In this document: piece by piece, positions 23,391-36,524 of the stretch
Position numbering within the stretch: the first letter of the stretch is position 1
How the letters are laid out: each line of letters opens with the position of its first letter
NCBI RefSeq assembly: GCF_022201045.2
Contig: NC_068558.1
Span: 41,745,501-41,809,500 of the forward strand
Direction: 5' to 3'
Source: Citrus sinensis
Lineage: Eukaryota > Streptophyta > Magnoliopsida > Sapindales > Rutaceae
Length of the DNA: 64,000 nt
Notes under the pieces: generated by a model
The model's database searches: none
Told to the model about the DNA's origin: nothing
Seen by the model: only the letters and a program-made list of their open reading frames with translations
Position numbers and translations under genes: made by a program

Positions 23391-26300
23391 GCAATCAAGA
23401 AAAATAATAAACCACCCCCCAAGAGACCACAGGGTTCAATATCCATGAACCAGCAGCTAAGGCTATGAAAAGAAAAAGGGTTAGGAGGAAAGAGAGAGAG
23501 AAAGAGCAGAAGCTTCAGCAAAAGTAGTGAATATTAGAAAGGAGGTTTTGAAATTTGATGCACATTTTTTTGTGTAGATAGAGGAACAAAGAATAATGAT
23601 ATGATGACTAAACTTAACATGGAAGTATACATCATATTTGCTTGTGAATTCACTAGATAGTCCTTGTTAAGATTATGAAATTACAAGAATAATTAACCCT
23701 AGGGTTTTGATTAATAGTAGAGATTATTGACAAAAACATATATTGCATGGGCCATTCTTGTATATATTTTTTTAAATTATAGAATGTTAAAAAGGTGTAT
23801 AAAGGCATGAGCGTAAGATAGTATAGAAAAGGGAGGTGGTGGAAAGAATAGGTGGTGGCTTTTTCTTGCTTGGCCGTTTTCCCCAAGAAATCTTTCTTTG
23901 ACTTGGAGAACCCTAACAATGGTTTTTTTTTTTTAAATACCATTATTGTAATATTCTCCCTAATTAGCTTAGTTAATTTATTTAACAAAAAGATGGTGCA
24001 TACCTCTCTTCCTGCGCGTGGCTGTTACACTCGAATAAATCGTATATAAAAAAAAATTATGACTTAAAAATTCTTTTAGCCGAGGCTATTTATACAATAA
24101 TATTGTGATGAGCAACATTGCTATCTTTTGACCTCTTGTAGTGGAAATAATACGTCAATCCATATATCAATTCCAAAGAAATATATACGTAGTTCAATTA
24201 ATCAAACTTTAACATGGAGTTTAAAAAGCAATGAATTATATAATTAATCACGGAACAGTTTAATTAATCCCGTGTGTGTGAGTGAATGAAGAGTCTGAGA
24301 GCAAGTGATTGAAATAAGAGCGTGGGTCTAAAACATGCAATAGAAAGTAGTTTTATGGACACCCAAAAAAAGGGAGGGTAAAAAAGAAAAAGAAAAAGAA
24401 AAAGGCATTGTATAGTCTCTTGTTCATCGGTCATCGCCAGACTGCAATAATATTTCCTGATCATATTATTTATGATTAATAATAATAAAACGATTGAAGG
24501 ACCAAACATGCATGTATGTCTCCCATGATGGGTGATGCATGGGTCCCCACTGCCTCGATCGATAACATATTTCAGACTTCAGAGAGAGATTGCACGTACG
24601 TATTCGTTAAGCCATAGCTTGTAAGTTTCTTCTTATCTGCATTTGCATGGCAGATATTTAAAAAAAAGAAAAAAATCATCATGATTATGTTGTGGCATTT
24701 TTCACGAAAGCAGCTGGCATTAAAAAATTACCCAGAAGAGGAAGACATTATTGTATTATTGCTCCCAAAACAACAATGGCGTTTCTTTATAATTAGTAAC
24801 GAACAGCTTTTGCATACAATGATGTTCGTATATATATAGAGAGAGAACCACTAATTAATTGTTATCTAAGATCAATTAGCATCCATGTAGAAAGTAAATT
24901 TAGTTAAACCACGTTCTCTTTTGAATGGATCTTATCGGTATCATTAAGGATGGAAAACCACTAATACAACTAATTAATGTATGTATGACATGTATAATTA
25001 AATTTTATATAACTACTAATTGCATATTAGTTCTTCAAACTAACTGCACATATATTATACTATCATTTATTTATTATATTACCGACATGATGCTTTAGAG
25101 GTATTCTTGAATTTCTTCTAATTTAGATATGTTCATTTTAACTTAGAGGGATGTCTTAAATCTTTTACTTTGATTTTAATTAAATCACGCTCCTATAAAA
25201 CAACGAGGCAATGATCCGTTTTCTTATGTTTTTCATTTATTTACTGATCTTTCTGAAAGTTCCAATTATAATAAACATATTTTATATCCTCATATTAATG
25301 TTTGTTTGTTTTTTATTTTGAATTGCACACACTTTATTGCACCTATGTAATTGAAGTTTACAAATTGAGTGATTACATATATAGGGGTATGAATAAATAA
25401 ATTAAGAACCTATTGACTGAGAAAGGGGAAGATACATCGACAACAAAATGGCACTGAAAAAGCTAGATTGATTTGACTATGCTGAGTGAACTTCCCAACT
25501 GCCTCATCAAATTTAACTCGAAATTATGGACGTCGCTTCTCAATAACGTCTACATATACTTTTTAGTTAATTTTAAAATGACAATAATAATAAAGATGAA
25601 TGGATGCTGTATTTGTTTGGAGGGTTGATTAATAAGCAGTTTGATCATCACCATGAAAGCCCTTGGGCATCATATGCTCAAAGTGGGATATCTTTTTAGG
25701 TAATCGAATCTAAAAGAAGAAAAACTTGAAAATCAGTGAAGTCATCAAATCAATTTCCTGGAGACACTGTCGCACTCAATCTTTGCCTGCCTTGAAATAA
25801 AACAATACTCCCAAGTGATGCTTTTGCAAATTATGGCTTCCATGACCATTTTTTGGCACCAAAAGTCAGTGAAGTGGACCTTGGAAGCTTTAATTAGCTC
25901 GATTTAGTTGATATTTGTAAACAAAGCAAATAAGTCATTGAAGACGAGACAGGCTACATACAATATTTAACATTGAAAAAAAAATAAAATCAATCTTTTC
26001 TAACTGTTAGCAGGTCGCATGTTATATACATGCTGTCCTGATCTTAATGTCAACATTTAGATGTCAGCATTTAATTTCATCCATACAATGACCATACTCG
26101 ATTTCAGTCATGCTACACTACAACCATTATTATATTTAATCACGCATCTCAAATTTTTAATATCATACGTCGATTGCATATATGGTGGAAAGTTTTCCTT
26201 TTTCTTTTTTCCTTTTTTGGTCATTTGGTAATTTACACAATTGTTAAAGAATTGACATGATTGGAAAAGCCATGAGAGGCCATGGGGAGCAAGAATATAA

Positions 26301-29300
26301 TTCTCAGCAAGTTTTTTTCCAAATGCACTTCTTTTCCTAGAACCAGTGGATGTAAAAAAACATACAATTCGCATTTTGATGCTGAGAAGAATTTCCAGAT
26401 GAGGCAGTCAGGCAGAGTTATTTTGTATGAGGAATCACTTTGTGAAGCATCTATTTTATTACTTTCAATCTTCATTACATAATTTTCCAATATTCTTTTC
26501 CCACTCACAATGTCAGTGGGCAATGTTGTATTCACATCACCGACTAAAAGTAATATCTCTACCAATTTATCAAACAAGTGTCACATTTTCGGAATACCCA
26601 CAAAAGAGGTCCCACACTTAGGTATCTAATTATTGTATTAATTTGACAATGCAATATATATGGGCAATTTTCCTTTCATATTATAGTAAATAAATTCATC
26701 TTAAAATATTTTTGTTGAATGTTCTTTTTTTTTTTTTCCTACATCATAAATTTCCCAGATCTTTGTTTTATTCTTCTGCACTTTTTTTTTTTTTTTTACT
26801 TTTAGTTTTATTTGCCTGTATATACGCGGTGTTGCTTTGGGTTGGAAGGAAATTGTGCCTTTAAGTCCCAAGATATAGAAAATGGGCCACCGGCCGATAT
26901 AATGAATCAACACATACACACTAAATCAAAACACTACCAAAACGAAGTGTTATGGACTTGCGAGTTATTTAAAAAAAAAAACAAAAAACAAAAGAAGCCT
27001 TAATGAAAACAAGCCAAACTAAAAGGAAAAAGAAAATGTTCACATGTAAAGAAAACAAGATTTCACTTTATATAGTAATGTATGAAAGCAGAGCTTTCAA
27101 TTCTCAAAGGTTTTTGATGATCACTTTTGTTATGAGTAAACACCATCAAATTGACTGAAATCAAGGCCAAATTATTGCACTCTTTTTGGTTTCGGCTTAG
27201 TTTCGAGGACCAGACATTCTTTGGTATGAATTATAAACTCTCCTTTTAAGGCAGATGCCAATGCCCAACACTTTCGGCCACCCAAACCATCCCCTAAAAC
27301 TAATAGACTAATATATAGTAAGTGTGATACTTCTTTATCTTATATTATCTATTAAGATTAATTAACCTTTTGATTGAGCTCCAGGTTTCCATATAATAAT
27401 GCCTTGATCAAGCTTTTGCTCAATAGTCAAACAATGATAGTTTAATTATCAAACTTTTTTCCTCTTTTTTACATTTAAATTCTTTGGTGGGTCAAAAATC
27501 TCTAAAGCGAAGGTTGGTCAAAATTTCTAATACGAAGAACATGATATAATGATGGCTTTTACTTTGCTTGGGGCTCCCGCAATCACATGTAAATTGAACA
27601 ACTGGGGTTATCATGTATGAAAATCTTGTGGGTAATTGTAATTGTCAAAGTTGACAAGGAAAAAATGAAATCCAAACAGTTTCTAAAAGGAAAAGCACAA
27701 ACAACGACACAGACTAGTATTTTCTTAGCTTTAAGATTGAGATCTCATATTCCTAATGCAAGAAGCATCAGATAATGGAAGAAAAAAAAAAACAGTAACA
27801 AAGCAAGCTCCCCGGTACAAATTTAAAGACTTCTGGTCTAAAGTCACACGTTTTCTTTTTCCCTTTTCATTTATAGGGGCTCCGGAAAGGAGTAGAAAGT
27901 TGAGAGCTGAATGATAAAGTTGAATTGTATGCAAACCATTCGTAACGCATACATATGATTGATGGCATAGGGTATTTTAATATTTGTAAAATAAAACATC
28001 ACCATGACTTAAAAAAAAAATTTCTGCATGACCACCTACATCTAGCCAAAAGATAGCATTTTTTTTTTTAATCCTGCATCCCGCTTTGTCCCTTCGTGTA
28101 TCCGTTGATTGTTTGTAGCAATAAATACTTGACATTTCACATTTGTTAATTTAGTGTAAATAAGAGCATTAACCCAATTCCCAAAGCAAGGATCTTAACT
28201 AAGTGCTAAGCTAGTTAATAGATCCAAGGGGAAAAAAACAATAAGAACCAGAAAAAGGAAAGCAAGATCTTCTTTTTATTGTTTCCTTTAAATTTATCTT
28301 CTTTGTCTTCACTGAAACAAGATTCAATAAATCAAAATCAAATCAAGTCACAACAGTTCTAGCTGCCGAACTGGTCTCATGAAAGGTAGTTTTCACCAGC
28401 AAAACATTGCAGTAAAAGTTGCCAAGACTAGAGTGGTCCTCAGAGACATACAATAATATATCCAACATCTTTTATAATTCAGCAATGATAGCATGTAAAA
28501 AGGCATAACTATATTGTATGGTTAAGAAATATTCATTTTCAACATTGTATTTAGCACTTACCGTTTTTATTTGGCTGGGATGGATAGTGATGCTTCATCA
28601 ACCCTTTTATGCAACCTTTTTTCTCCTCTGTTGTTGTCTCTTTTCATTTCTCTGCCCACTTGTCCCCTAGAGAATCCTTGATGAAAAATTGCCATCAAGC
28701 TCAATTCTCTGGTCAAATAATGGTTTCACAACAGGAAATATGTACATTTCAAAATTCTACAGACAAATGACTGCTCTAACAAAACCCCTAAAAGTAAAAG
28801 CCCTAATGAAAGTGTGAATACCTTGACCTGGGGGAAGCAAACCCTAATTTGACTAACCAAAATTTTGTATGTAAGAAAGCTTCTAAAATATATGTGGTTA
28901 ATAGGTCTGTTTTCAAAGTTGTGGACATCATGAATTGCTTAATGTATGATAAGAAGTTTCTCAGCAGAACAGATTATGATGTAAAGGTGGTAGGGCACAA
29001 GAATTATCTTCTGAAATTACTTTTGCTTTTGCTGATCTTTTAAAAAGAATAATCGCCTAAGTGCTCATCACTTTTCCTCCATGTTTGTGTTCCCACCATT
29101 TTCTTCATGAACATTAAGAAATACATCATTCATGCAATCCAGACAGATATCAATCTAGAAAACAATATATTTATCACACAAAGGATATGATTAGGAACTT
29201 TTCTTTGATCACAGATCGCAATTCATAATAATGCCACGTATGTTTCCAAGGTATAAATGAGAATACAGGTTCGATCCACACCTTTGAGTTTGACCAAATG

Positions 29301-29769
29301 CTCCAGGTCATTTCGATCTTACGTACTGACAATTCCAGCTCCTACCTTTTACAGCTCAATTTAACGAAGCCATAATTTTACTGCAGATAGAGAGATAGAG
29401 GCACACCATATATGGACATAACCACATACTAGATCAAAAACGTTTCATTTCTCACAGTAACATGTAGATAAATATGAGCTATCAGACATTTGGTTTCTAC
29501 ATAACTTGCAGAGACTGAAATAAGATAAATTTGAGAATTGCTAAATGGAGGTGAAAAATCAGCCTTGTATCTTTCAAACTGATTCAGAATCTCAGATTTA
29601 TCGAACCAGTATTTCTACGAGAAGCCTTGATGCGAAACAAAAAAAAATGTGGGTTGGAATCCGACAGTCCCCGGAACACATCCCTCATATAGGCTACTCC
29701 TATGTCAAACAGAAAATAAATAAAATGAAACAACAATGAATCACAAAAATGTATCAGTTATATTACATA
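23391..29769. other. 6.4 kb intergenic region, no convincing gene
   Basis: The first part is the CLE promoter and leader. The remainder is AT-rich with scattered homopolymers. The longest frame (26233-26577, minus, 114 residues) lacks any family resemblance I recognise and has no splice partners. No TIR pair, LTR pair or RNA gene could be supported. Distal enhancers for CLE expression could lie here, but nothing in the sequence shows this directly. Confidence 0.5.
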
Positions 29770-32700
29770 TCACTTCCATCGCAAGGACTGTCTAATTCCA
29801 GTGTAGATGAGTCCCAGTGATCGCCCAATCAAGCAAACAAGAAAGAACGAGATGGCATTGCTGATTTTGTCAAAAAGAGCTCTAATAAATGGCATGCTAA
29901 TGTCAGACAATTCGAGGAATAGGCTGAAGTAGTACCTCCTGCAAAAAAGGACGTTTGAAATAGATTCAAAATAAGCAAGCCATCTTATATTAGGAATAAT
30001 AAACATTAAGCAGAACTTCGTGGTAACATTTTCTGCAACAAAATAAGTTGTTTTAGGGGTTTGGGGGTGGGTGTAGGTGCAGGAAGGAGTTGCTTTGGGA
30101 GCAGATCAGTAATGCTCAGGATAAACCATAAGGCTCAGGACACCATCAAGATGACTAATGAACACAAACAGCTTTTGGTCCAAGGGTCATTGAGTGACAG
30201 ACCATACCACATGGAAAAACGATGCCAAATACCAACATACAACTATTCTCTGCTCCCCACGCAGATTTAACCATAGAATGATCTAGCTTGAAAATTAAAC
30301 CCAAGATCTCCATCTTCATCGAATTTTGAAAATTATGTCCAAGATTTCCCTTTTTATTGTTTTGATCTGCATGCATGCAAATGTACATCAACTTGTATGT
30401 TGTATCCTGTTATTGATGCTTATTTGTTCAACTCTATAAGTTCTCAAACTTGCTCAATGACAATGAATATTCCTCAAACTTAAAACTCCAAATTAGCTCA
30501 AGAATCTTTTTCAAGAACATTAGGGCCATCTGCTTGACTGAAGAATGGGTAATCTTGTTGTCACCACAAGGCATTATACTATGAAGCACTTAGAAAGGAA
30601 CTAACACTCCACTTGGGTCTGCTGCTTTATCCAGTGGGGAACAAGCTCTTATTGAACAATTCCCATTCCAGATATTCAGGTATAAAAATTAACTTACAAA
30701 AGCACTAGGTTTCATCAACTGATCAATTTCTGGAAGAAGTGAACATACAAGCAGAATATGAAATAATTAGCATGTTACTTTAAGCCACAGACAAATGCTT
30801 CCCCAATGTCAAGTTAATTGTACATGCATGCAGAGGAAATTGCTGTGGGGCAAAGAGAGGAAGCATACCACCCTTTCAAGGCCCTTAATTCCTTCGTTCT
30901 CTTCACAGAAATGGAGATACTCATTATCTTAACGTAACTTGATGCTGATGTCACAGGTCCAGATTTTCTTTGGGTAAGATTCTTCCACCAACTGTAATTT
31001 TCAGTCCGCCAATCCCTGCTAGGCTCCTTGATGAGTTGACTCTGAAACGTGCATAGGTCAAAGCGATCCTCATACATTGATACAACTGCCTCCACATTTT
31101 CATACAACCATAGTTTCAGGGCTACCTGTTCCACAAAAACAAAAAAGTTGCTGGTGTTGATAATCAACCTCCTAACAAAAAGCAGACAAAAAACATTTTG
31201 ATACAATCATAGATTCATATCCTTCTCTTCCAAAAACATGTTAAAAAAGCCTTGACAATCAGCATCCTAACATTTAAAGTAGAGAATGGGCCACGAAAAA
31301 ATGAAGGGAGAAGAAGAGATCCTCCAAGAGAAAACACTTTTTTTGCGTTCTCTCTACTTCAATCACAAGTGGTGTAGAGAATAGCACTTACAGTTGTCTA
31401 TTAGGGCCATTCATGATCTACATAACAGGGTTGCAGTTTCATGAAGTTTAGCCAAGTAATTAAGATATAAATTCAGATTTTGTTACAGAAAGAGGCCTAG
31501 TCAATTGCGGGGTATAGATTTATGACCTGCTTGGAGCCTGGGTAAAAAGTCAATGTAATTAATAGTCTCTAAATCCATCAAAACATGATAGTTAGATCAC
31601 TTTGCCATTTCTACTAGTCACAATTGTTCATATACTCAGAGCAAAGATATCCACTGCTATCATTGTAAAGTGAGTAACATATAAAATCAAACATGCACAA
31701 GAAATTCAAAATAGTTGGATTCAAAAATGGGAATGGTGGAAATTGCTGTTTTTGCTTTGGAGAGTGAGATAGGGCATCAAAATGCGTAAAATGAATTTGT
31801 AAAATAAAGAATTTAGTGTAGGCATCAAGAAATCTTAACCATATGGTGACAATGAAAACACTTGTACCTCATTGCGCAATTTTTGGAGAGAACGAGTGGA
31901 CAGATTGCACATAGCTAAACCCAAGCTATTAATTTCATTCGAAAAATCTCCATCAACAGAAATTAGCTCCAGATAAATACTCGCAATCCCGTCTGCTAAA
32001 GTTATCACCAAATCTTCCAATATGGATTCCGCATATAAAGCAAACACGCTATAATCATAAGTGGATCCCTTTCTGCTAAAGCAAAGCAGTGTCTCAATAA
32101 AGATTAAATGGAGATAGAATACTAGATGTACATAAGAGTAAAATTAGAACATTAATCTCAAAGCCTCAATAGAATAAACTCAAGGAATGAGTTATCCTAA
32201 GTTATATATGCATCACAAACATGCAGCAGAACAAACAGATAGTACACCTGAGATTCAAAACTGCTTTATGTTATCAAGAATTCTGTCAAAAAAATACACA
32301 ATCAAAGGTTGACAATTTTATTTTAGTACCATTACTGCAAACTAATCCCATTCCAATTTCAGGTTGGAAGAGAGTTATAAACTCAACATTCCCTCATAAT
32401 TAATCACCTTTCTGACTACCGAGGTTAAGATAAATTTCTGCAAGGGAAAATCCTTTTTCACCCCTGAGGTTTGATGCAATAGCTCATTTCATCCCTACTA
32501 TTTGAATAGTAGCCCATTTTATCCACGTTTTTTAAACAATAGTCCAAATCACCCTTCCTTTAATTTACCATTAGTTTACTGTGAAATTCAATGAGGGCAG
32601 AATAGGATTTTTCAATTAAGGAACTCTCAAACACAATTGAATAACATCTAACTTTCTATATAAATTTAAAATTTAAGGATAAGTTAATCAAATAACACTA

Positions 32701-35700
32701 AAGAATTTGCAATATATATGTGCGTGTGCACGCATGTGGGTTTGTTCATCAAATTATTCTATACTTTAGTGTATTTTTTAAGTAAATGAAGGAGTTTGTG
32801 TTTACTTTTAGTAAAATAACAGTATTGATTGTTTATTTATTTATTTGACTCTATTAAGGTCAGAACAAGTTAAAGAAAAAAAAAATTTCTAGTGTCTGTG
32901 AAATCTATGTTTTTTTTATTTTTTTATTTTGTCCTCGATATATATTTTACATATTATTTAGTGTTATTATTGTTTATTCATTAAGCTATCCTTAAATTTT
33001 AAATTTATGCAGAAAGTAAAATGCTATTTAATTGTATTTGAGAGTTTTATTAAAATAGTTTGTAAATCCTTAATTGAAAAATCTTACTTTATCATCAATG
33101 AATTACAGAGTAAACTAACGGTAAATTAACGGAAGTGTGTTTTGAACTATTGTTTGAAAAGTAAGGATGAAACGGGCTACTACTACATCAAATCCCAGGA
33201 GTGAAAAAGACTTTTTCCCTTTCTGTAATTCACTTTTGGTTAATCTAAGAGTTGAAAGCAAAAAAAGATAAATTTCATCTTAAAAATGTAATTGCCGCTC
33301 TTTGAACCACCAAAACCATGTTTAACCCCACATCATTAAAGCCTCCATCTAGCTAACTTTAACCCAAGTACTAAAACACTTGATTTTGCACCATTTGGAA
33401 AACTACTTCCATAGACATGTAAATATACTGACAGGAACTACAGCCTAGTCAAGAACTAGACTTACCTGAGAGTACCATACCGAAGAAAGTATACTAGTTC
33501 TGCATACAGACCTCCCTTGCCTGACTTTATTATGGTCTGTAGAATACTATCATCTCCTTTCACTTTCTCCATAATAAGTGCCTGAAAAAAAAGTTAAAAA
33601 ATAGCATACGACTTGAACATTAGTAACAAAATAACAAATACGGTGTGATGCCAACATAAAAAAATCAAAATTTCTAAATAACCTCATCAAAGTTGCGGTT
33701 TTCTAAGCAAAACTCCTTTTCCAGCCAAGCCAAGCATACAGGTTGACAAGCTTCCCGAATGATTTTAGAAAAAACCATCATCCAATTATCCATGTCAACG
33801 GTATCAGGTGCGCCTGAGAGATTATTTACCTGAAAACAAAAGGAACTATGAAACATTTGATTACCAAAATGCAGAAGTTTTTTAAAGACTGAAAGAAGTA
33901 AAGAATTTATTGCAATTATTATCCATTCAAACCCCTGAAAGTCACATAAGACTGAAAGAGACCTCAATATTCATTATAGGGAGAAAGAGATCAATTATGA
34001 GCTTAGCTGCAGGCTCAGAGATTTCCAACTATTGAAGATGAGTAGTGTCAAAGTGTTTTACCATCCACTTGCTCTCATGTATCCACCATGTGGTCTGGGG
34101 ATGTTTAATTGACTTCTCAGTATGGTCTGAATTCTTAAAGTATGTATATGTTCCTATTCATAATGAAGGTCATGTGTTTCACCTGCTGATCATAATGAAG
34201 CTAAATATCCATGTAATGTAATAAATTATCGACTCTATGATTAGGACCGGGTGTGCATAGAAAACAGAAACAAAAAGTGGACAAAGTTTCGAATTCATGT
34301 TCAATATCATTTGAATAAAAACTTTCATCGTGAAATCAAGAAGATAAGCAGTGTTTTAAGCAAAATTAACATTTGCAAAATAAGCACTTGCACATATGGT
34401 GGAGCATAAGGAAGTAACTTTTATGCAATGCAATGCTGAAATGATTACTATAATTTTTTTGAAGCAAATTTATCAGCAAAAATCTTATCTATCTCGTAAT
34501 CAGAATAATTAAAATGTGTATTAACCCTTTCTTAGCATAAATAGGGCCAATATGGACCTACATTCAGTGTTGTAATAATCTCTAATATTTTCTTTAAAAC
34601 CTTTATGAGGCAAGAAGCAGTGCTAATAATCTTTCAATCACAACAACAACCAACAGTAATTTCTATCACCAAGAAACATCCCTTTTCTTTTTAATCAGCA
34701 TAAGTGATCATCTATTCTGAAAAAACAAAAGCTCAAAAGTTTTTTAAGGAAAGCAAATATATAGTAACTATAGTGAGAAGGAAACAATATAGAAGTGTAT
34801 GGTGAGAAGGAAACAATATAGACAGTGTATGGTGAGAAGGAAACGATATAGACAGTGCCTGCCTCTTTCTCAAGCTGATGAAAAGAAGCCCAAAGCAACC
34901 TTAACTTCGGACCCTCTGATATAGCGAACAAACTTAGTGGGCGGGCTGCCTGCTTTTGTTCAAATTCAACTCCATTTCCCAAATTGCTGCTCTGTTCAAT
35001 AGCATCTAAAGAATCCAAAAGTTTTTCTTGCACTGCTTGCCATGGGTGCTTTAAATTAGCTTTGTCATCATCCTTCCCAGCACTGCATTCACAGGAAAAG
35101 TATCTTGATTCGTGAAAGATCAAGGCAAACAGAAACCAGAGAACTGCACTCATGTAATCAAATAAACAGATAATATTATCACCTACGTAGCTAGCTTCTC
35201 CACAGGCATCACAGAGAAAGGAATTTCAAGACATTTCTTTCTTCTTCATAAATTCAAATTGGGAAGCCAGTTTTGGGCAAGTTATCTGTCCGTTGGAGAT
35301 TCGTATAATGAGATTATTTTATTTTTTCAGGGATTGAGGGGATTTTTTTACTTGTGTATAGATTTAAAGGTTCTGCCTAGGCTGATTTGGCTTTGGTGGA
35401 CAACTTGTTTACTTATTGTAGTCCTCATACCTTAATAAGTTTCAACTTGAGTTTCTTAATGAAAAAACGTTAAATAAATAAATTACCAGTGTGGAACAAA
35501 ACATACTTCAAAACTTTTGATATGCTTACCCTTACCTACCAGGAGATGTTGAGCTTTTGAGGAATGCGTTTTTATCGAGGATCTCCTTTTGGTAACTGAT
35601 ATTAGACTTCCGAACGGGAATTACTCCGGCCAGATATGTGAGGAAAATACTGGCCATCAGGAGTACCTGATCACCAACAGGAACCCAGTCAGAGGCTGTT

Positions 35701-36524
35701 GCACCATCAGGGTTTATCAAAAACCCCAAGCAACTACACCTTGATGAAGATTCCCTAGGATAAGGGTGGACTTTCAGATTTTCAACACCAAGAGATCTAA
35801 GCTCAAAATTTTTATTAACTGAGAGCCGGACAACTTGATCTCTTCCATGGTAAAATGTCCTACAACTGTAGAAGCAATAAAAACGTAAGATTGGCACAAT
35901 CATAAATTCTTAACTTGCAATTTGAAGAAAAAAAAAATCATTCTTGAGTAACAAATTATAGTGATAACAATGCTAGGCACACAACATAAATATATGTTGC
36001 TCAAAATATGCAAAAGCATATGATCATTATAATATGTGTTACAAGGCACCTGTGAAACTAAAGGTACAACTGAACAGGAGTGATTGATAATATTTTCCAA
36101 TATTGGCAAGAAATTTAGACGCAAGATCTGAAACATTTATCCTGCCAATTCTGATCAAGTAAAGCTCACAAGTTTATATGCAATAATATTCCAGCAAAGT
36201 TATAGTGAATAGAATATCATTCTAAATTGTAGTGCTTGATTATCAGTAGTCACCATCAAAACATCTATGAAAATATGAACTAAATAAACCATCAAGGTTC
36301 CTTACTCAAATTTTCTAATGCCAGCTATATCAACACAACCATGAAATGACCAATACAAAATAAAAAAGGAATCTAAAGTGACACAGGCAAGTTAAAAGGG
36401 AAAAATACCTTAGAGTAGCTCTAAAAGGTGAATTTCGGGGTACGCATCGCCCTCCTTCCTCTTTTACACTAATTCTCTGCATATGCAGCTTGATACATGA
36501 TGGCAAAGCTAAATATTCCGCCAT
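29770..36524 (-). CDS. Unrecognised membrane-associated protein, 517 residues
   Basis: Eight exons: 36524-36409, 35859-35536, 35082-34863, 33829-33683, 33581-33466, 32072-31868, 31125-30869 and 29938-29770. All junctions keep frame and end at a stop. I cannot name the family. Seen: an N-terminus of MAEYLALPSCIKLHMQRISV with few acids and several Ser/Arg, compatible with a plastid transit peptide. A hydrophobic stretch lies at about 101-120 (VLLMASIFLTYLAGVIPV), followed by a soluble middle with conserved-looking blocks (PRPLSLFAISEGPKLRLLW-type; DNWMMVFSKIIREACQP; GLYAELVYFLRYGTLRKG). A second membrane segment lies near the C-terminus (490-508), ending in RQSLRWK. Exon 3 ends at a GC donor. 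A leader intron at about 36.60-37.09 kb is possible. The call is a real gene (eight frame-compatible exons), with function unknown. Confidence 0.8.
32444..33219. mobile_element. Mutator-like MITE in intron 5 of the 517-residue gene
   Basis: The 776-bp element begins GGGAAAATCCTTTTTCACCC and its right end, reverse-complemented, begins GGGAAAAAGTCTTTTTCACT. The inverted similarity runs about 250 bp inward. It is flanked by TTTCTGCAA (32435-32443) and TTTCTGTAA (33220-33228), a 9-bp duplication with one mismatch; 9 bp is the Mutator-superfamily size. It has no coding capacity. It sits wholly inside the intron between exons ending at 33466 and starting at 32072. Confidence 0.85.
34771..34860. repeat. 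Minisatellite, 3 x 30 bp, next to a splice donor
   Basis: Three 30-bp units (34771, 34801 and 34831) share GTGAGAAGGAAACAATATAG with few differences. The array ends two bases from the exon 3 boundary (exon ends at 34863 on the minus strand), so it begins right at the start of the intron. Confidence 0.95.

Noticed and set aside
26233-26577. 114-residue minus-strand frame in the large intergenic region
   Set aside because: No recognisable motif, no splice partners, AT-driven composition and overlapping frames on the opposite strand. Not enough to call a gene.
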